DNA from: Chthonomonas calidirosea T49
GTDB lineage: Bacteria; Armatimonadota; Chthonomonadetes; Chthonomonadales; Chthonomonadaceae
DNA: 64,000 nucleotides
NCBI RefSeq assembly: GCF_000427095.1
Contig: NC_021487.1
Location: 372,001 to 436,000, forward strand
Direction of reading: 5' to 3'
In this document: piece by piece, positions 36,477-45,360 of the stretch
Position numbering within the stretch: position 1 is the stretch's first letter
Layout: the number at the start of each line of letters is the position of its first letter
Notes under the pieces: generated by a model
Told to the model about the DNA's origin: nothing
Seen by the model: only the letters and a program-made list of their open reading frames with translations
Databases searched by the model: none
Made by a program: the position numbers and the translations under genes

Positions 36477-37340
36477 ATGTTTACCTGTTTGTCACCGGGG
36501 GCTATCGGAGTTCGGGTTACCAATTTAAAAGAAGCCATTGAAGCCGCTCGGATCGGTGGCTTTGAGGGGGTTGAATTTAACCCCTTCGAGGTGGCCGATC
36601 TTGAGGAAAAGCAGGGGGTGGATTACGTAAATAGCCTATTTGCCCACGCAGCTATCCGCCCCGGCGCGTTTGGGTTGCCGGTAGACTGGCGAGGTGAGGA
36701 GGCGAAATGGCGTGAAGGTTTAGCGCAGCTACCGCGCTTAGCACGAGCTGCTGCTGCGATTGGCTGCTATCGTACTGCGACATGGGTGCCTCCTGCATCG
36801 AACGAGCTAACATTTGTAGAGAACTGGCGATTTCATGTGGAGCGCTTCAAACCCATTGCCCAGATCTTGGCCGATGTAGGATGTTCTTTAGGGTTAGAGT
36901 TTATTGGTCCGGCAACTTCACGGAGAAATTACCTTTATCCCTTCATTTACACCATGGAGAAGATGCTTGAGTTGGCCGAAGCCATTGGGCCGAATGTGGG
37001 GCTGCTATTAGATAGTTGGCATTGGTATACCTCTGGTGGAACTGTTGAGGGGATACTTAAGCTGCGCAAAAAAGATGTCGTCTATGTTCACATTAACGAT
37101 GCCCCCGATGGAATACCTCGTGAGAAACAAATTGATAACCGACGTGCGCTGCCTGGAGAGACAGGGGTTATTGACATTGCCAACTTTCTGCGTGCACTGC
37201 GGCATATTGGATATGACGGACCGGTAACCCCAGAGCCTTTCAAAGCCGAGTTGGCGTACCTTGCTTCGGATGAGGAGCGATTACGTACGGTTGGCGCTGC
37301 TACACGCAGCGTGATGCATCGGGCGTTCGGTGAGGAATAG
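36477..37340 (+). CDS. xylose-isomerase-like TIM-barrel sugar isomerase/epimerase
   Basis: A 287-residue AP-endonuclease-2-type TIM barrel. Metal ligands are in the expected places: LGLEFIGP (Glu), LLLDSWHWYTSGG (Asp and His), VYVHINDAP (His/Asp) and VTPEPF (final Glu). These suit sugar isomerases, epimerases or hydroxypyruvate isomerase-like enzymes. ATG 36477 is chosen over an upstream TTG because GGGAGG lies just ahead. The function is likely coupled to the upstream lactonase-like gene; the substrate is unknown. Confidence 0.85.
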   Translation: MFTCLSPGAIGVRVTNLKEAIEAARIGGFEGVEFNPFEVADLEEKQGVDYVNSLFAHAAIRPGAFGLPVDWRGEEAKWREGLAQLPRLARAAAAIGCYRTATWVPPASNELTFVENWRFHVERFKPIAQILADVGCSLGLEFIGPATSRRNYLYPFIYTMEKMLELAEAIGPNVGLLLDSWHWYTSGGTVEGILKLRKKDVVYVHINDAPDGIPREKQIDNRRALPGETGVIDIANFLRALRHIGYDGPVTPEPFKAELAYLASDEERLRTVGAATRSVMHRAFGEE

Positions 37341-37349
37341 GTGCTTGGG

Positions 37350-38396
37350 CTAGCATTTGGCGGAGCATGCCCAATGATGATAAGTGGTCTGGGGGATAGA
37401 ATGGTCAGAAGGATAGATCAGATAGACCGTTTTGTGGGAGTGGTTCCAAGCTCGTAGAAAGTTGATGCGTGGAAAAACCCGCCGGCACGTTTCGCCATGC
37501 TCTGGGCGATAGTAGGGGTCGTTAAAGACTGGGTCTCCTGTTTTCGTAAAGCCGATGCATACCATAAGATGGCCGGCATCGTGGGCTTCTGCTTTGCCTT
37601 TAAGCAGATCATAGGAGACGGAAACAATTGGAGGAACGCCTGCCAGAATCCATTGTTCAAGTTCATAGATATCATGTTCAAGTTCATAGATATCACTAAA
37701 GCGAGTTACATAAGCACGGATACCAGCATGCGCCCCGGCGAAGGCGGTATTAAACGACCAGTTGCCGGTGCCGTTCCATGTTGGGTCGTAGACAGCTGCG
37801 GCTACTTCCGGCACATCGTAGGTGAGATCGGAGCGGTGCAGCTTTTTGGCCCAATAGGCTAACACCATTGCTGTACTCGTTGGACTGCACCATCCCGTGC
37901 CGCCTTCCCAACCAAGCTGTGTTTTTTCGGGTACGACCAGTTCACGGCCCCAGGCTTTTGCACAAGGTGGAAGCTCATCAAAGGAAGCCTGCGTATCAGT
38001 GGCACAAAGCGCGAGGAATGTCCATTGAGGGGGGATTACTCCCCGGTAGGTAAGGCGAAGTTGAGCTTTTGATGCCGGTTTATGCAGTCTAAGAATGTCC
38101 GTATCCATCATTCCATCGTTGTCTTGTTGACCGGCAACGCTCTGGCGAGGAAAGTATTGCGGGCTGGGTGACCAATGAGCTGCAGTGTAATAGGATGTCC
38201 AACGGTCGTGGCAGAAGGCTCGTATTTCTAGGGTTATACCTGTTTGCTGCGATATAATAGCATTCCAAGAGAGGATAAGCTGATCAGCAAGAATGGGAAG
38301 TTGTATCTGCGGTGAGACCCAACTGTTCGGTCCTGAAAGAGTAAGTTGCTGTCTCTCTACCTCAACGAAGACGGTGCCACGATATTCAGGGCTCAT
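37350..38396 (-). CDS. C39-like cysteine peptidase-fold protein
   Basis: A 348-residue protein. The C-terminal half is a peptidase C39-like domain: GWCSPTSTAMVLAYWAKK (catalytic Cys), HDAGHLMVCIGF (His) and VFNDPYY (Asp/Asn), as in Peptidase_C39_2. The N-terminal 150 residues look like a beta-sandwich (ADQLILSWNAIISQQTG). There is no signal peptide. A 21-bp tandem duplication adds seven residues, giving DIYELEHDIYELEQ, just before the peptidase His region. It is the last gene of a zincin-pyrK-C39 run. Confidence 0.75.
   Translation of the reverse strand: MSPEYRGTVFVEVERQQLTLSGPNSWVSPQIQLPILADQLILSWNAIISQQTGITLEIRAFCHDRWTSYYTAAHWSPSPQYFPRQSVAGQQDNDGMMDTDILRLHKPASKAQLRLTYRGVIPPQWTFLALCATDTQASFDELPPCAKAWGRELVVPEKTQLGWEGGTGWCSPTSTAMVLAYWAKKLHRSDLTYDVPEVAAAVYDPTWNGTGNWSFNTAFAGAHAGIRAYVTRFSDIYELEHDIYELEQWILAGVPPIVSVSYDLLKGKAEAHDAGHLMVCIGFTKTGDPVFNDPYYRPEHGETCRRVFPRINFLRAWNHSHKTVYLIYPSDHSIPQTTYHHWACSAKC
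37655..37696 (-). repeat. 21-bp in-frame tandem duplication in the C39 gene
   Basis: Units at 37655-37675 and 37676-37696 differ only in their last base. They encode DIYELEH and DIYELEQ, so the reading frame is kept. Confidence 0.9.
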
Positions 38397-38435
38397 GTTT
38401 TTACATTATTCTCCAGCATCTTAAGAGTAGATAGA

Positions 38436-39284
38436 CTACCACACCAGTGTGTTTGCGTCGAAGACAGGGCCTTCCCAGCATGCACGTACATAGTGAGTCC
38501 CCTGGGGTGTGTTTTGTGCGACAACGCAGCCGTTGCAGAACCCGATGCCGCATGGCATCGAAGTTTCGACGGATACCTGACAGGGAACCCTGAATTCGTT
38601 TGCGATGGTGGCAACGGTTTTCAGCATAGGGTTGGGGCCGCAAGCGTAGAGAGTACGCGGTAGGTGACAGGGCTGTTCGAGAAGGAAGCGCAACCTGTCG
38701 GTAACGAGCCCTTTTTCCCCGTGGGTTCCATCGTCGGTCATCGTATAAAGGTGAACATTAAGACGGCTAAATTCGACAATTCCGATCAGAAGGCTACGGG
38801 TACGGGCACCATTTAGCACAACAATATCGCCAACATCACGATAGGCGCGTGCGTTATGCAGCGTTTCGGCTAGAAAGTAGAGAGGAGGGGCTCCGATACC
38901 ACCGGCCACAAGAATATGTTGTCTGGGTTGAACAGTATCCCACTGAAACGGGCGACCTAACGGGCCGATGATGGAGATAAAGCTACCCCTACGTTTTTGA
39001 GAAAGTCCGGAGGTAAAAGAGCCACGGGCAAGAAAAAGAATGCTAAAGGTCTCTTGAGCGCGGTCGACTCGGTAGATGCTGAAAGGTCTTCTAAGAAGCG
39101 GGGCGTAGTCTTGACCGTAGAGGATTTCGACATATTGCCCAGCTTGTGCCGTATGAGCGATCGAAGGGGCGTGGAATACCATTTCAAAAACGTTCTGCGC
39201 GATACGTCGCTTCGTCACAATCTTGGCCATGATCTCTTGCCGTGCGAGAGGGGGCACTATCGCTGATTCTTGAGTAGAGTACAT
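38436..39284 (-). CDS. pyrK: PyrK-like ferredoxin-reductase subunit of dihydroorotate dehydrogenase
   Basis: A 282-residue protein of the ferredoxin reductase fold. The FAD-binding motif is RRPFSIYRV. The nucleotide-binding part is ILVAGGIGAPPLYFLAETL. The C-terminal 2Fe-2S cluster site is MPCGIGFCNGCVVAQ, with a later ACWEGPVFD, exactly as in PyrK. PyrK passes electrons from NADH-linked FAD to PyrD. No pyrD lies nearby, so it may serve a distant PyrD or another partner. The start may alternatively be ATG 39230. It follows the zincin gene by 9 nt. Confidence 0.88.
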   Translation of the reverse strand: MYSTQESAIVPPLARQEIMAKIVTKRRIAQNVFEMVFHAPSIAHTAQAGQYVEILYGQDYAPLLRRPFSIYRVDRAQETFSILFLARGSFTSGLSQKRRGSFISIIGPLGRPFQWDTVQPRQHILVAGGIGAPPLYFLAETLHNARAYRDVGDIVVLNGARTRSLLIGIVEFSRLNVHLYTMTDDGTHGEKGLVTDRLRFLLEQPCHLPRTLYACGPNPMLKTVATIANEFRVPCQVSVETSMPCGIGFCNGCVVAQNTPQGTHYVRACWEGPVFDANTLVW

Positions 39285-39293
39285 GCGTTTAGT

Positions 39294-40472
39294 TTACCTT
39301 GATGGGAGCGTGCGAGTCAGCGTAATTAGAGAGGGCAATGTCGTAAAGTGAATCGCGTACCAACCCGATTGCGGAACAAAGAGAGTATGATTTTTGATGA
39401 CCAGCTTGTCATTGACGACTTGCCAAGCTATATTACTCGGTATGTGCCAGAGGCCTGACGGAAGATAGAGGAGCAGGCGATGTAAGGGATGGGGGATTAG
39501 GGGTATTGAAAGGGTGATAGATGAGAGATTCTGCATGGCTTTGTAAAAGCCGTTCAGGAAGTCTGGCGCGGTGACTAACGGACTATTCGAGGAGGGTTCG
39601 GTAAAGGCCATCGCTTCAAGGAGAGTATGGCTGCCGTAGATGTCATCAATGTAGAGACAGATAGCCGTGTAGTTGTCCATACCGACGGCGTCCTGACGAG
39701 AGAGCCAGGATGAGGAAAAGCGTTGGGCGAGCGCAATGCGAGAGATAAGGGGAAAAATTTGAAGGTTGAGATACGCTTCGAGGTCCGCAGGAGTACAGAA
39801 CGGAAGACTCGAGGCAGGAATTGTACCGTCTGTTACATCATGAGAAAGCCAGTAAAGGAAGAGGCGTTCACCGAGGACGCCATTCGCCCATGGCTCTGGG
39901 GCTGTGTAGCCGGTTACCCCAGGGAGAATATAGTGGCCGTATTCATGAGCAAGCTCACGGCACCATTCAATAGAAGAGCGTTTGGCATAGATATTGTAAA
40001 TGTAAATTTGGTCTCGGAACTGTTCCCCTCCAACATCGGCATTTGTATAGTTGGTTGGTGAGAGCCAAACGGAAATCGGTTGCTGAGCTGGATGATCGAG
40101 ATGGAGGTGTTTGTGGATTTCATGGTAGAGAAGTAAATAAAAAAGCCCTACTTTTTCCGCAAGTTCAGCATCAGAGCGTTCGGGAGCATAGATGCGAAAG
40201 CGAAGTGAACTATCTTCAGAGGGGGCGACATAGCCGAGAAGTTCAACATGGTACATCTGCCGATCATGGGGGTTAAAAATAGATATAGGTTTGTCGAGAG
40301 AAACTAATTTCCCAAAATCTTTTACTGTCAGTGTTTTGTCTGTTTGAAGCGAAGCACTACAGATGGAACGGTTCATGAGGCTATGGGTTGAGGAAATGGG
40401 CGGGACAGATTGTGCGTGCGTAGGTTGGGTGAGTAGAAAACAGAACCCAAGTTTAAGTAAAAATAGTCTCAT
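39294..40472 (-). CDS. secreted zincin-like metallopeptidase domain protein
   Basis: A 392-residue protein with a signal peptide (FLLKLGFCFLLTQPTHAQS). The HExxH zinc motif is ELAHEYGHYILP at about residue 183, and a downstream GERLF could supply the third ligand, a Glu. The rest is a low-conservation beta/alpha body with a C-terminal region in which strands dominate (PSNIAWQVVNDKLVIKNHTLF). I cannot assign a peptidase family. ATG 40472 is chosen because it opens the signal peptide; longer in-frame extensions run into the divergent HDOD gene. No ribosome site is evident. Confidence 0.65.
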   Translation of the reverse strand: MRLFLLKLGFCFLLTQPTHAQSVPPISSTHSLMNRSICSASLQTDKTLTVKDFGKLVSLDKPISIFNPHDRQMYHVELLGYVAPSEDSSLRFRIYAPERSDAELAEKVGLFYLLLYHEIHKHLHLDHPAQQPISVWLSPTNYTNADVGGEQFRDQIYIYNIYAKRSSIEWCRELAHEYGHYILPGVTGYTAPEPWANGVLGERLFLYWLSHDVTDGTIPASSLPFCTPADLEAYLNLQIFPLISRIALAQRFSSSWLSRQDAVGMDNYTAICLYIDDIYGSHTLLEAMAFTEPSSNSPLVTAPDFLNGFYKAMQNLSSITLSIPLIPHPLHRLLLYLPSGLWHIPSNIAWQVVNDKLVIKNHTLFVPQSGWYAIHFTTLPSLITLTRTLPSR

Positions 40473-40527
40473 TTGATGACGAAAGGATGCCGAAAATAGA
40501 GTATGAAATCGAGATAAGGTTTGAACC

Positions 40528-41367
40528 ATGGAGCTTTCCCAACTCGAAATACGGATTGCGCGAACGCCATCCTTTCCCTTGCTGTCGAGCGCAGCAACTG
40601 AGATCATGGGATTGGCAGATCACTATAAAAATATTCGCGAGTACGAACGCATTATCCTACGTGATCCGGCTTTAGCGGCAAATATTCTCCGTGCGGCGAA
40701 TTCTGCGTATTATGGGGGTGATGGAAGCCTAACCAACCTGTCGCAGGCTATCGCTCGGCTTGGAATTAACACAGTACGCTCCATATGTATTACAGCCGCC
40801 TTCCATAGTTCCCTAAATGGCAAACGCCTTCATAAACTCTTCAATCCGCAATCGTTTTGGCAGCACTCACTGGCAGTTGCTTGTAGCTGCAAAGTGCTTG
40901 CTGCGATGATTCACTATTCCGATCCGGAACTAGCTTTCATCGCGGGGCTGTTACATGATATTGGGAAACCGGCTCTCTATATGTTTTTTCCTTTACAGAT
41001 GAATCTGGTTCATGAGACGGTGCAATCGGAGATCCTAACCCAATTTCAGGCAGAGTATTCCATTATGCAGTTTACGCATCAAGAATGTGGGCGGTTGGTT
41101 GCAAGCCGTTGGCAATTACCTACTGTATATCATGAAGCGATAGGGAATCACCATAACCCACTGTCCTCTGCTCATGAGCCTGATATGCTTGCCTTACTTG
41201 TGCATGTAGGCAACGCCTTAGCGCACCGTGCCGGGATAACCTGCATTCTTGGCGAACCCGACTCAGGGTACGATGAAGCGGTAGTGGCCGAACTAGATCT
41301 AGATGTAGAACAGTTCGACGCACTAGCAAGAATCATAGCGACGGAGGTTGCGAAGCTGAGCTTTTAA
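40528..41367 (+). CDS. HDOD-domain signalling protein
   Basis: A 279-residue HDOD domain protein. The N-terminus ELSQLEIRIARTPSFPLLSSAA leads into helices resembling the HD-related fold; AANILRAANSAYYGGDGSLTNLSQAIARLG is the usual core, here cut into AANILRAANSAYYG and NLSQAIARLG. Next come AFIAGLLHDIGKPALY and THQECGRLVASRW. The catalytic HD pair of true HD-GYP proteins is partly present as LLHDIGKP, but the GYP loop is absent, so a catalytic role is doubtful. HDOD proteins act in regulation linked to motility or second messengers. AAGG lies before the ATG. Confidence 0.85.
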   Translation: MELSQLEIRIARTPSFPLLSSAATEIMGLADHYKNIREYERIILRDPALAANILRAANSAYYGGDGSLTNLSQAIARLGINTVRSICITAAFHSSLNGKRLHKLFNPQSFWQHSLAVACSCKVLAAMIHYSDPELAFIAGLLHDIGKPALYMFFPLQMNLVHETVQSEILTQFQAEYSIMQFTHQECGRLVASRWQLPTVYHEAIGNHHNPLSSAHEPDMLALLVHVGNALAHRAGITCILGEPDSGYDEAVVAELDLDVEQFDALARIIATEVAKLSF

Positions 41368-41403
41368 TGGTAGAGCTATCGGTTTACATTTAAGCATCAC
41401 ATC

Positions 41404-41423
41404 AGTATACATGAGTATACATG
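41404..41423. repeat. 10-bp tandem duplication between convergent genes
   Basis: agtatacatg occurs twice in immediate succession at 41404-41413 and 41414-41423, between the HDOD stop and the BMP lipoprotein stop. The unit contains the palindrome gtatac. Confidence 0.85.
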
Positions 41424-41448
41424 TCAGATGTTGGTGGAAGAAAAAGCT

Positions 41449-42483
41449 CTAAGGGATATGAGGAGGACGAAAGGTTTTCAGCTGTGCGAGGGAGGTTGGT
41501 GGAACGATTTTGCCTTCGATAATCATCTGTTGTATGATCGCTAGTTTTTTGAGCACGCCTGGTGGAATAAGCTGTTTGGTATATCGCATTTCGCTAAGGC
41601 CAACACCACCCTCTTTCAGGCCATAAATATGCTCTCCGGGTGTGAAGCGGTTTGCTACCACGCGTTGTATGGTGTCACACACGGCTCGATCGACATGTTT
41701 GACCATGCTAGTAAGGACACGGCCAGGAGCAAGATAGTCTTGGTCTTGATCAACTCCAATGGCGAAGTAGCCTGGCCCTCGCGCTTTAGCAGCCTCAATA
41801 ACACCTAGTCCAGCTTTTCCTGCGGCGTGATAGATAATATCGTCACCAGCAGCAAACTGCTGCTCGGCTTGGCTACGTCCTTTGAGAACATCGTTCCAAT
41901 CACCTGTATAGGTTGCGGTAACTTTCACCGAGGGGTCTGCAGTTTCTGCGCCTGCGCGGTAGCCTGCCTCGAACTTCTCGATGAGCGGGATCTGTTGTCC
42001 CCCTACAAATCCGATTTTCTTCGTTCTACTGACAGATGCAGCGAGAAAGCCGGCAAGGAATGAGCCTTCTTGTTCTTTGAAAACGAGGCCGGCACAGTTC
42101 GGAAGATGAGGGCCAGGGTCATCTATGATGGCAAATTTCGTGTTAGGAAACTGGGGAGCCACCTGTTTTAGGGCGTCTTCCATGGCGTAGCCCACGGCAA
42201 AAACCACTTTATAGCCTTGCCGGGCCATGTTGGTAAGATTGGTCTGGTAGTCAGAAGGGCTGTGAGATTCGACCCATTTCAGAGAATCTGGAGAGAGATG
42301 CAGCTTTTGTTGAGCGCATTTAAGACCGTTAATAGCGCTCTGGTTGAAGGAGCGATCATCAGGGCCACCAACATCAAGAACCAAGGCCGCGATTTTGGGG
42401 GCAGTTGGGCTATTTGCACATCCTATACCGAGAAGGGTGCCAAGGAGGAGGAGACCGGTAAAAAGGAGATGACGATGTTGCAT
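41449..42483 (-). CDS. BMP-family substrate-binding lipoprotein
   Basis: A 344-residue lipoprotein. The lipobox is LGIGC at about residues 18-22. The Bmp/PnrA-like core is visible: ALVLDVGGPDDRSFNQSAINGL, VVFAVGYAMEDALKQVA, IGFVGGQQIPLIEKFEAGYRAGAE (the ligand hinge), then GDDIIYHAAGKAGLGVIEAAK. Members bind purine nucleosides for an ABC transporter, but no permease or ATPase gene lies in the window. It begins 4 nt after lpd ends and should share that transcript. Confidence 0.9.
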   Translation of the reverse strand: MQHRHLLFTGLLLLGTLLGIGCANSPTAPKIAALVLDVGGPDDRSFNQSAINGLKCAQQKLHLSPDSLKWVESHSPSDYQTNLTNMARQGYKVVFAVGYAMEDALKQVAPQFPNTKFAIIDDPGPHLPNCAGLVFKEQEGSFLAGFLAASVSRTKKIGFVGGQQIPLIEKFEAGYRAGAETADPSVKVTATYTGDWNDVLKGRSQAEQQFAAGDDIIYHAAGKAGLGVIEAAKARGPGYFAIGVDQDQDYLAPGRVLTSMVKHVDRAVCDTIQRVVANRFTPGEHIYGLKEGGVGLSEMRYTKQLIPPGVLKKLAIIQQMIIEGKIVPPTSLAQLKTFRPPHIP

Positions 42484-42487
42484 CGGA

Positions 42488-43960
42488 CTATGGCCTCAAT
42501 TTATGAATGGCAATGCCCTGTGTATCTAGAGCAGCTTCGCCCATGGCTTCGGAAAGCGTCGGGTGGGCATGGATGGTTGACATCAGCTCCTCGACTGTAG
42601 ACTCTAGCTTGATGGCGACTACGGCCTCGTGAATAAGCTCCGTGGCATACGGGCCAACGATGTGTACACCAAGCACCTCTCCATATCTTCTCTCCGAGAC
42701 CACTTTGATCATGCCTTCTTGTTCATTAATGGCCATTGCGCGGCCGAGGGGACGAAACGGAAAACGACCGGTTACCACATCATATCCTTTGTTACGTGCC
42801 TCTTCTTCAGTGAGACCGACAGAGGCCACTTCGGGTGAGGTAAAAATGGGGGCGGGCACGGCGCGATAGTCCATTTTAACCTTATGTCCCATTGCGTTTT
42901 CGGCTGCAACGATGCCCATATGCGATGCAAGATGAGCGAGTAGCTGCTTGCCTGTTACATCACCGATGGCGTATACATGAGGAACATTGGTCTGTAAGTA
43001 CTCATCTACTACGATGCCACGCTGTGAGAGAGGGCCGTCGGTTACCGTTTGAACACCGATGGCTTCAAGGCCGATATCGGCTATACGGGGGCGTCGCCCG
43101 GTGCCAACGAGAACGACATCGGTTTCTATTTCGGTTTGCTTGCCATTTGCATCCTCAATGGTGACCATTCTGGAGGAGCGCTGATGATGCACCTGAGTTA
43201 CTTTTGAATTGATGAAGAAAGCAATACCTTGTCGCGACAAGGCTTTTCGAAGTTCCGCCGCGATCTCCCTATCACCGGTAGGAAGTATCTCTGGAGCAAT
43301 TTCTACCACAGTGACCTCGGCTCCCAAACCACGGAAGGTATAGGCAAACTCAAGCCCAACAGCACCGGCACCAAGAATGACCATGCGTTTTGGGCATTCT
43401 TTGGCGGAAACCGCCTCATCGCTTGTCCAGATGCCGTTACTGCTTTCCCCGCGTTTGTCTTTAGGATTCCGTTCAAGGCCAGGAATAGGAGGGAAGATCG
43501 GTTCTGAGCCGGTAGCGATAATCGTATTTTGGGTAGTAATGACCTCCGTAGAGCCGTCGGGCTTGGTAATTTCAATTGTATGGGCATCCTTGAAACGACC
43601 GGTTCCGATGATGCTTCGCACGTGATTGCTTTTGAGAAGAGATTGCACACCTTTACGGAGCGTGGTAACGACCTTCTGTTTGCGCTGCATCATCACATTG
43701 AAATCGAAGGTGATAGGCCCTTGAATCTGAACACCCATGACGTCGGCCTGTTTAACGTGATGTAGGCGCTCGACGCTAGCGATCATGGTTTTGGTGGGGA
43801 TGCAGCCCCAGTTGAGACAGGTTCCACCCCATTCGGTGTCTTCTTTTTCTATACAAACGGTGCGGGCACCGAGTTGAGCGGCGCGAATGGCGCAAACGTA
43901 GCCACCTGGGCCGGAGCCGATCACGACTACGTCGGCATCAAAGGAGGATTGCGACGTCAT
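42488..43960 (-). CDS. lpdA: dihydrolipoyl dehydrogenase
   Basis: A 490-residue E3 subunit that reoxidises dihydrolipoamide using FAD and NAD. The N-terminal FAD motif is VVIGSGPGGYVCAIRAAQLG. The redox disulfide is WGGTCLNWGCIPTK (C-x4-C). The NAD domain has ILGAGAVGLEFAYTFRGLG, and the second FAD contact is VYAIGDVTG. The C-terminal dimer interface AHPTLSEAMGEA includes the catalytic His-Glu. No E1 or E2 subunit genes are in the window. It sits behind a good promoter at 44075-44104. Confidence 0.95.
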   Translation of the reverse strand: MTSQSSFDADVVVIGSGPGGYVCAIRAAQLGARTVCIEKEDTEWGGTCLNWGCIPTKTMIASVERLHHVKQADVMGVQIQGPITFDFNVMMQRKQKVVTTLRKGVQSLLKSNHVRSIIGTGRFKDAHTIEITKPDGSTEVITTQNTIIATGSEPIFPPIPGLERNPKDKRGESSNGIWTSDEAVSAKECPKRMVILGAGAVGLEFAYTFRGLGAEVTVVEIAPEILPTGDREIAAELRKALSRQGIAFFINSKVTQVHHQRSSRMVTIEDANGKQTEIETDVVLVGTGRRPRIADIGLEAIGVQTVTDGPLSQRGIVVDEYLQTNVPHVYAIGDVTGKQLLAHLASHMGIVAAENAMGHKVKMDYRAVPAPIFTSPEVASVGLTEEEARNKGYDVVTGRFPFRPLGRAMAINEQEGMIKVVSERRYGEVLGVHIVGPYATELIHEAVVAIKLESTVEELMSTIHAHPTLSEAMGEAALDTQGIAIHKLRP

Positions 43961-44074
43961 AAGCTATTTGTTCTCCGAAGATTGTTTTTCTGAAAGCGGT
44001 GTGCAAAGGAAGTGGAAGAGTCGGTTATAAGAGCGAAGAGGGTCACTATAGGAACACGTTAGCCTCATGTAGGA

Positions 44075-44104
44075 AGTATAGCACACCGGGTCTAGTAAGG
44101 TCAA
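44075..44104 (-). promoter_or_regulatory. promoter of the lpd-BMP transcript
   Basis: On the minus strand TTGACC (44104-44099) and TATACT (44080-44075) are separated by 18 nt. The leader before the lpd ATG would be about 108 nt. Confidence 0.65.
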
Positions 44105-44141
44105 CGTTGGGGGAAGGGGAAAACGTTTGCTGTTTATGGCA

Positions 44142-45242
44142 TCAGCTAGCGGCTTGTAGGATCGGTTCTACTTCGCGAATGTGGGTAACACGATTGCGGC
44201 CGTTCTGCTTGGAGTGATAGAGCGCCCGATCCGCTTTTTCTATGAGCTCTGCACGGCATTGAATTTCAGGTGTAAGGGAGGCCGCACCAATGCTTATAGT
44301 GATAGGTCGCAAAGACCAATTCTCCGAAGCAATGGTCGTTCGATATCTTTCCGCAAGCGCCAAGGCTCCATCGGCCGGAGTGTTAGGGAGAATGACAGCG
44401 AACTCCTCACCCCCATATCGGCAGACGAAATCGGTCTGTCGCGCTACCAAAGTTAACAGGCGAGCAACATGCTGCAGGACTTCATCTCCGGCGAGGTGGC
44501 CGTAGGTATCGTTATAAAGTTTGAAGTGATCAACATCGAGCATCAGTAAGGAGAGCGGCAGTTGGTAGCGACGTGCGCGGCGGAACTCGATTTCAAGCTG
44601 TTCCTGAAAGGCGCGATGGTTTTTCAATCCGGTAAGTCCATCTATAGTGGCAAGTGTAGAAAGACGCGCGTTCGCGCGCTCGAGTTCGCGCTTTTGTCGA
44701 GTTAGCTCTTTACGGCTGGCATTAAGTTTAGCCAGCAGATTTTCGCGTTCGGTGACATCACGAGAGGCACAAAGGATAGCCACTGGACGTCCCTCGTCAT
44801 CCAAAAGAAGTGTAGCCTTTGTTTCGAGGTAGAGGAAGTGGCCGGTCTTATGCCGACATCGCCACAGGATCGTACGCGTTTTATGGTGGTTCTGCTGCAT
44901 CAGTGCCAGAGGGCGCAGACGTTTAGTGTCAGACGGGTGTGTTAAGTCAGTAATGGAACTGTAGATCAGTTCGGCAGGTGTATAGCCCAAAACTTTTTGT
45001 ACCGAAGGACTGACGAACAGAAAGGCGCCATTGAGTGTATGCAGGCTCACAACGTCGTCTATTGCGGTAGCGACTAGCTCATAGATATCGGCGATATTGG
45101 CGAAGTGTGGCGTAGGCGTACTAGGTTTCTCTGCGGACGTGATCATTTGTAGCACCGGTTCACCGGTGTTTCCGGCGTTTTTCTTCATTATTTTAGTTGG
45201 CTCTGTATCCCCGAAAGGGTTCTGTTTGTAGACTGCGGTCAC
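44142..45242 (-). CDS. PAS-GGDEF diguanylate cyclase
   Basis: A 366-residue signalling protein. Residues about 50-175 form a PAS domain (ELVATAIDDVVSLHTLNGAFLFVSPSVQKVLG begins it; here noted as LFVSPSVQKVLGYTPAE) with its PAC end (GHFLYLETKATLLLDDEGRP). A short coiled linker (RKELTRQKRELERANARL) leads to the GGDEF domain: DVDHFKLYNDTYGHLAGDEVL and CRYGGEEFAVIL, with the intact GGEEF active-site loop. It should make c-di-GMP. No transmembrane segment is seen, so the sensor is cytoplasmic. GTG 45242 or ATG 45188 could be the start. Confidence 0.9.
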   Translation of the reverse strand: MTAVYKQNPFGDTEPTKIMKKNAGNTGEPVLQMITSAEKPSTPTPHFANIADIYELVATAIDDVVSLHTLNGAFLFVSPSVQKVLGYTPAELIYSSITDLTHPSDTKRLRPLALMQQNHHKTRTILWRCRHKTGHFLYLETKATLLLDDEGRPVAILCASRDVTERENLLAKLNASRKELTRQKRELERANARLSTLATIDGLTGLKNHRAFQEQLEIEFRRARRYQLPLSLLMLDVDHFKLYNDTYGHLAGDEVLQHVARLLTLVARQTDFVCRYGGEEFAVILPNTPADGALALAERYRTTIASENWSLRPITISIGAASLTPEIQCRAELIEKADRALYHSKQNGRNRVTHIREVEPILQAAS

Positions 45243-45278
45243 CGAAGCTATTCCTATTAACCGAAGCTATTCCTATTA
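45241..45278. repeat. 19-bp perfect tandem duplication beside the cyclase start
   Basis: accgaagctattcctatta occurs twice in succession, at 45241-45259 and 45260-45278. It overlaps the GTG 45242 start codon of the cyclase gene. It has the same unit length as the 12777 repeat but a different sequence. Confidence 0.9.
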
Positions 45279-45360
45279 GAGGTCACTCTACAGATATTGA
45301 CCGATTCAAAGCCCGATAAGTTCAGTGAGGCATCCTAAGTTCTATACGGCCAAGGAAACC

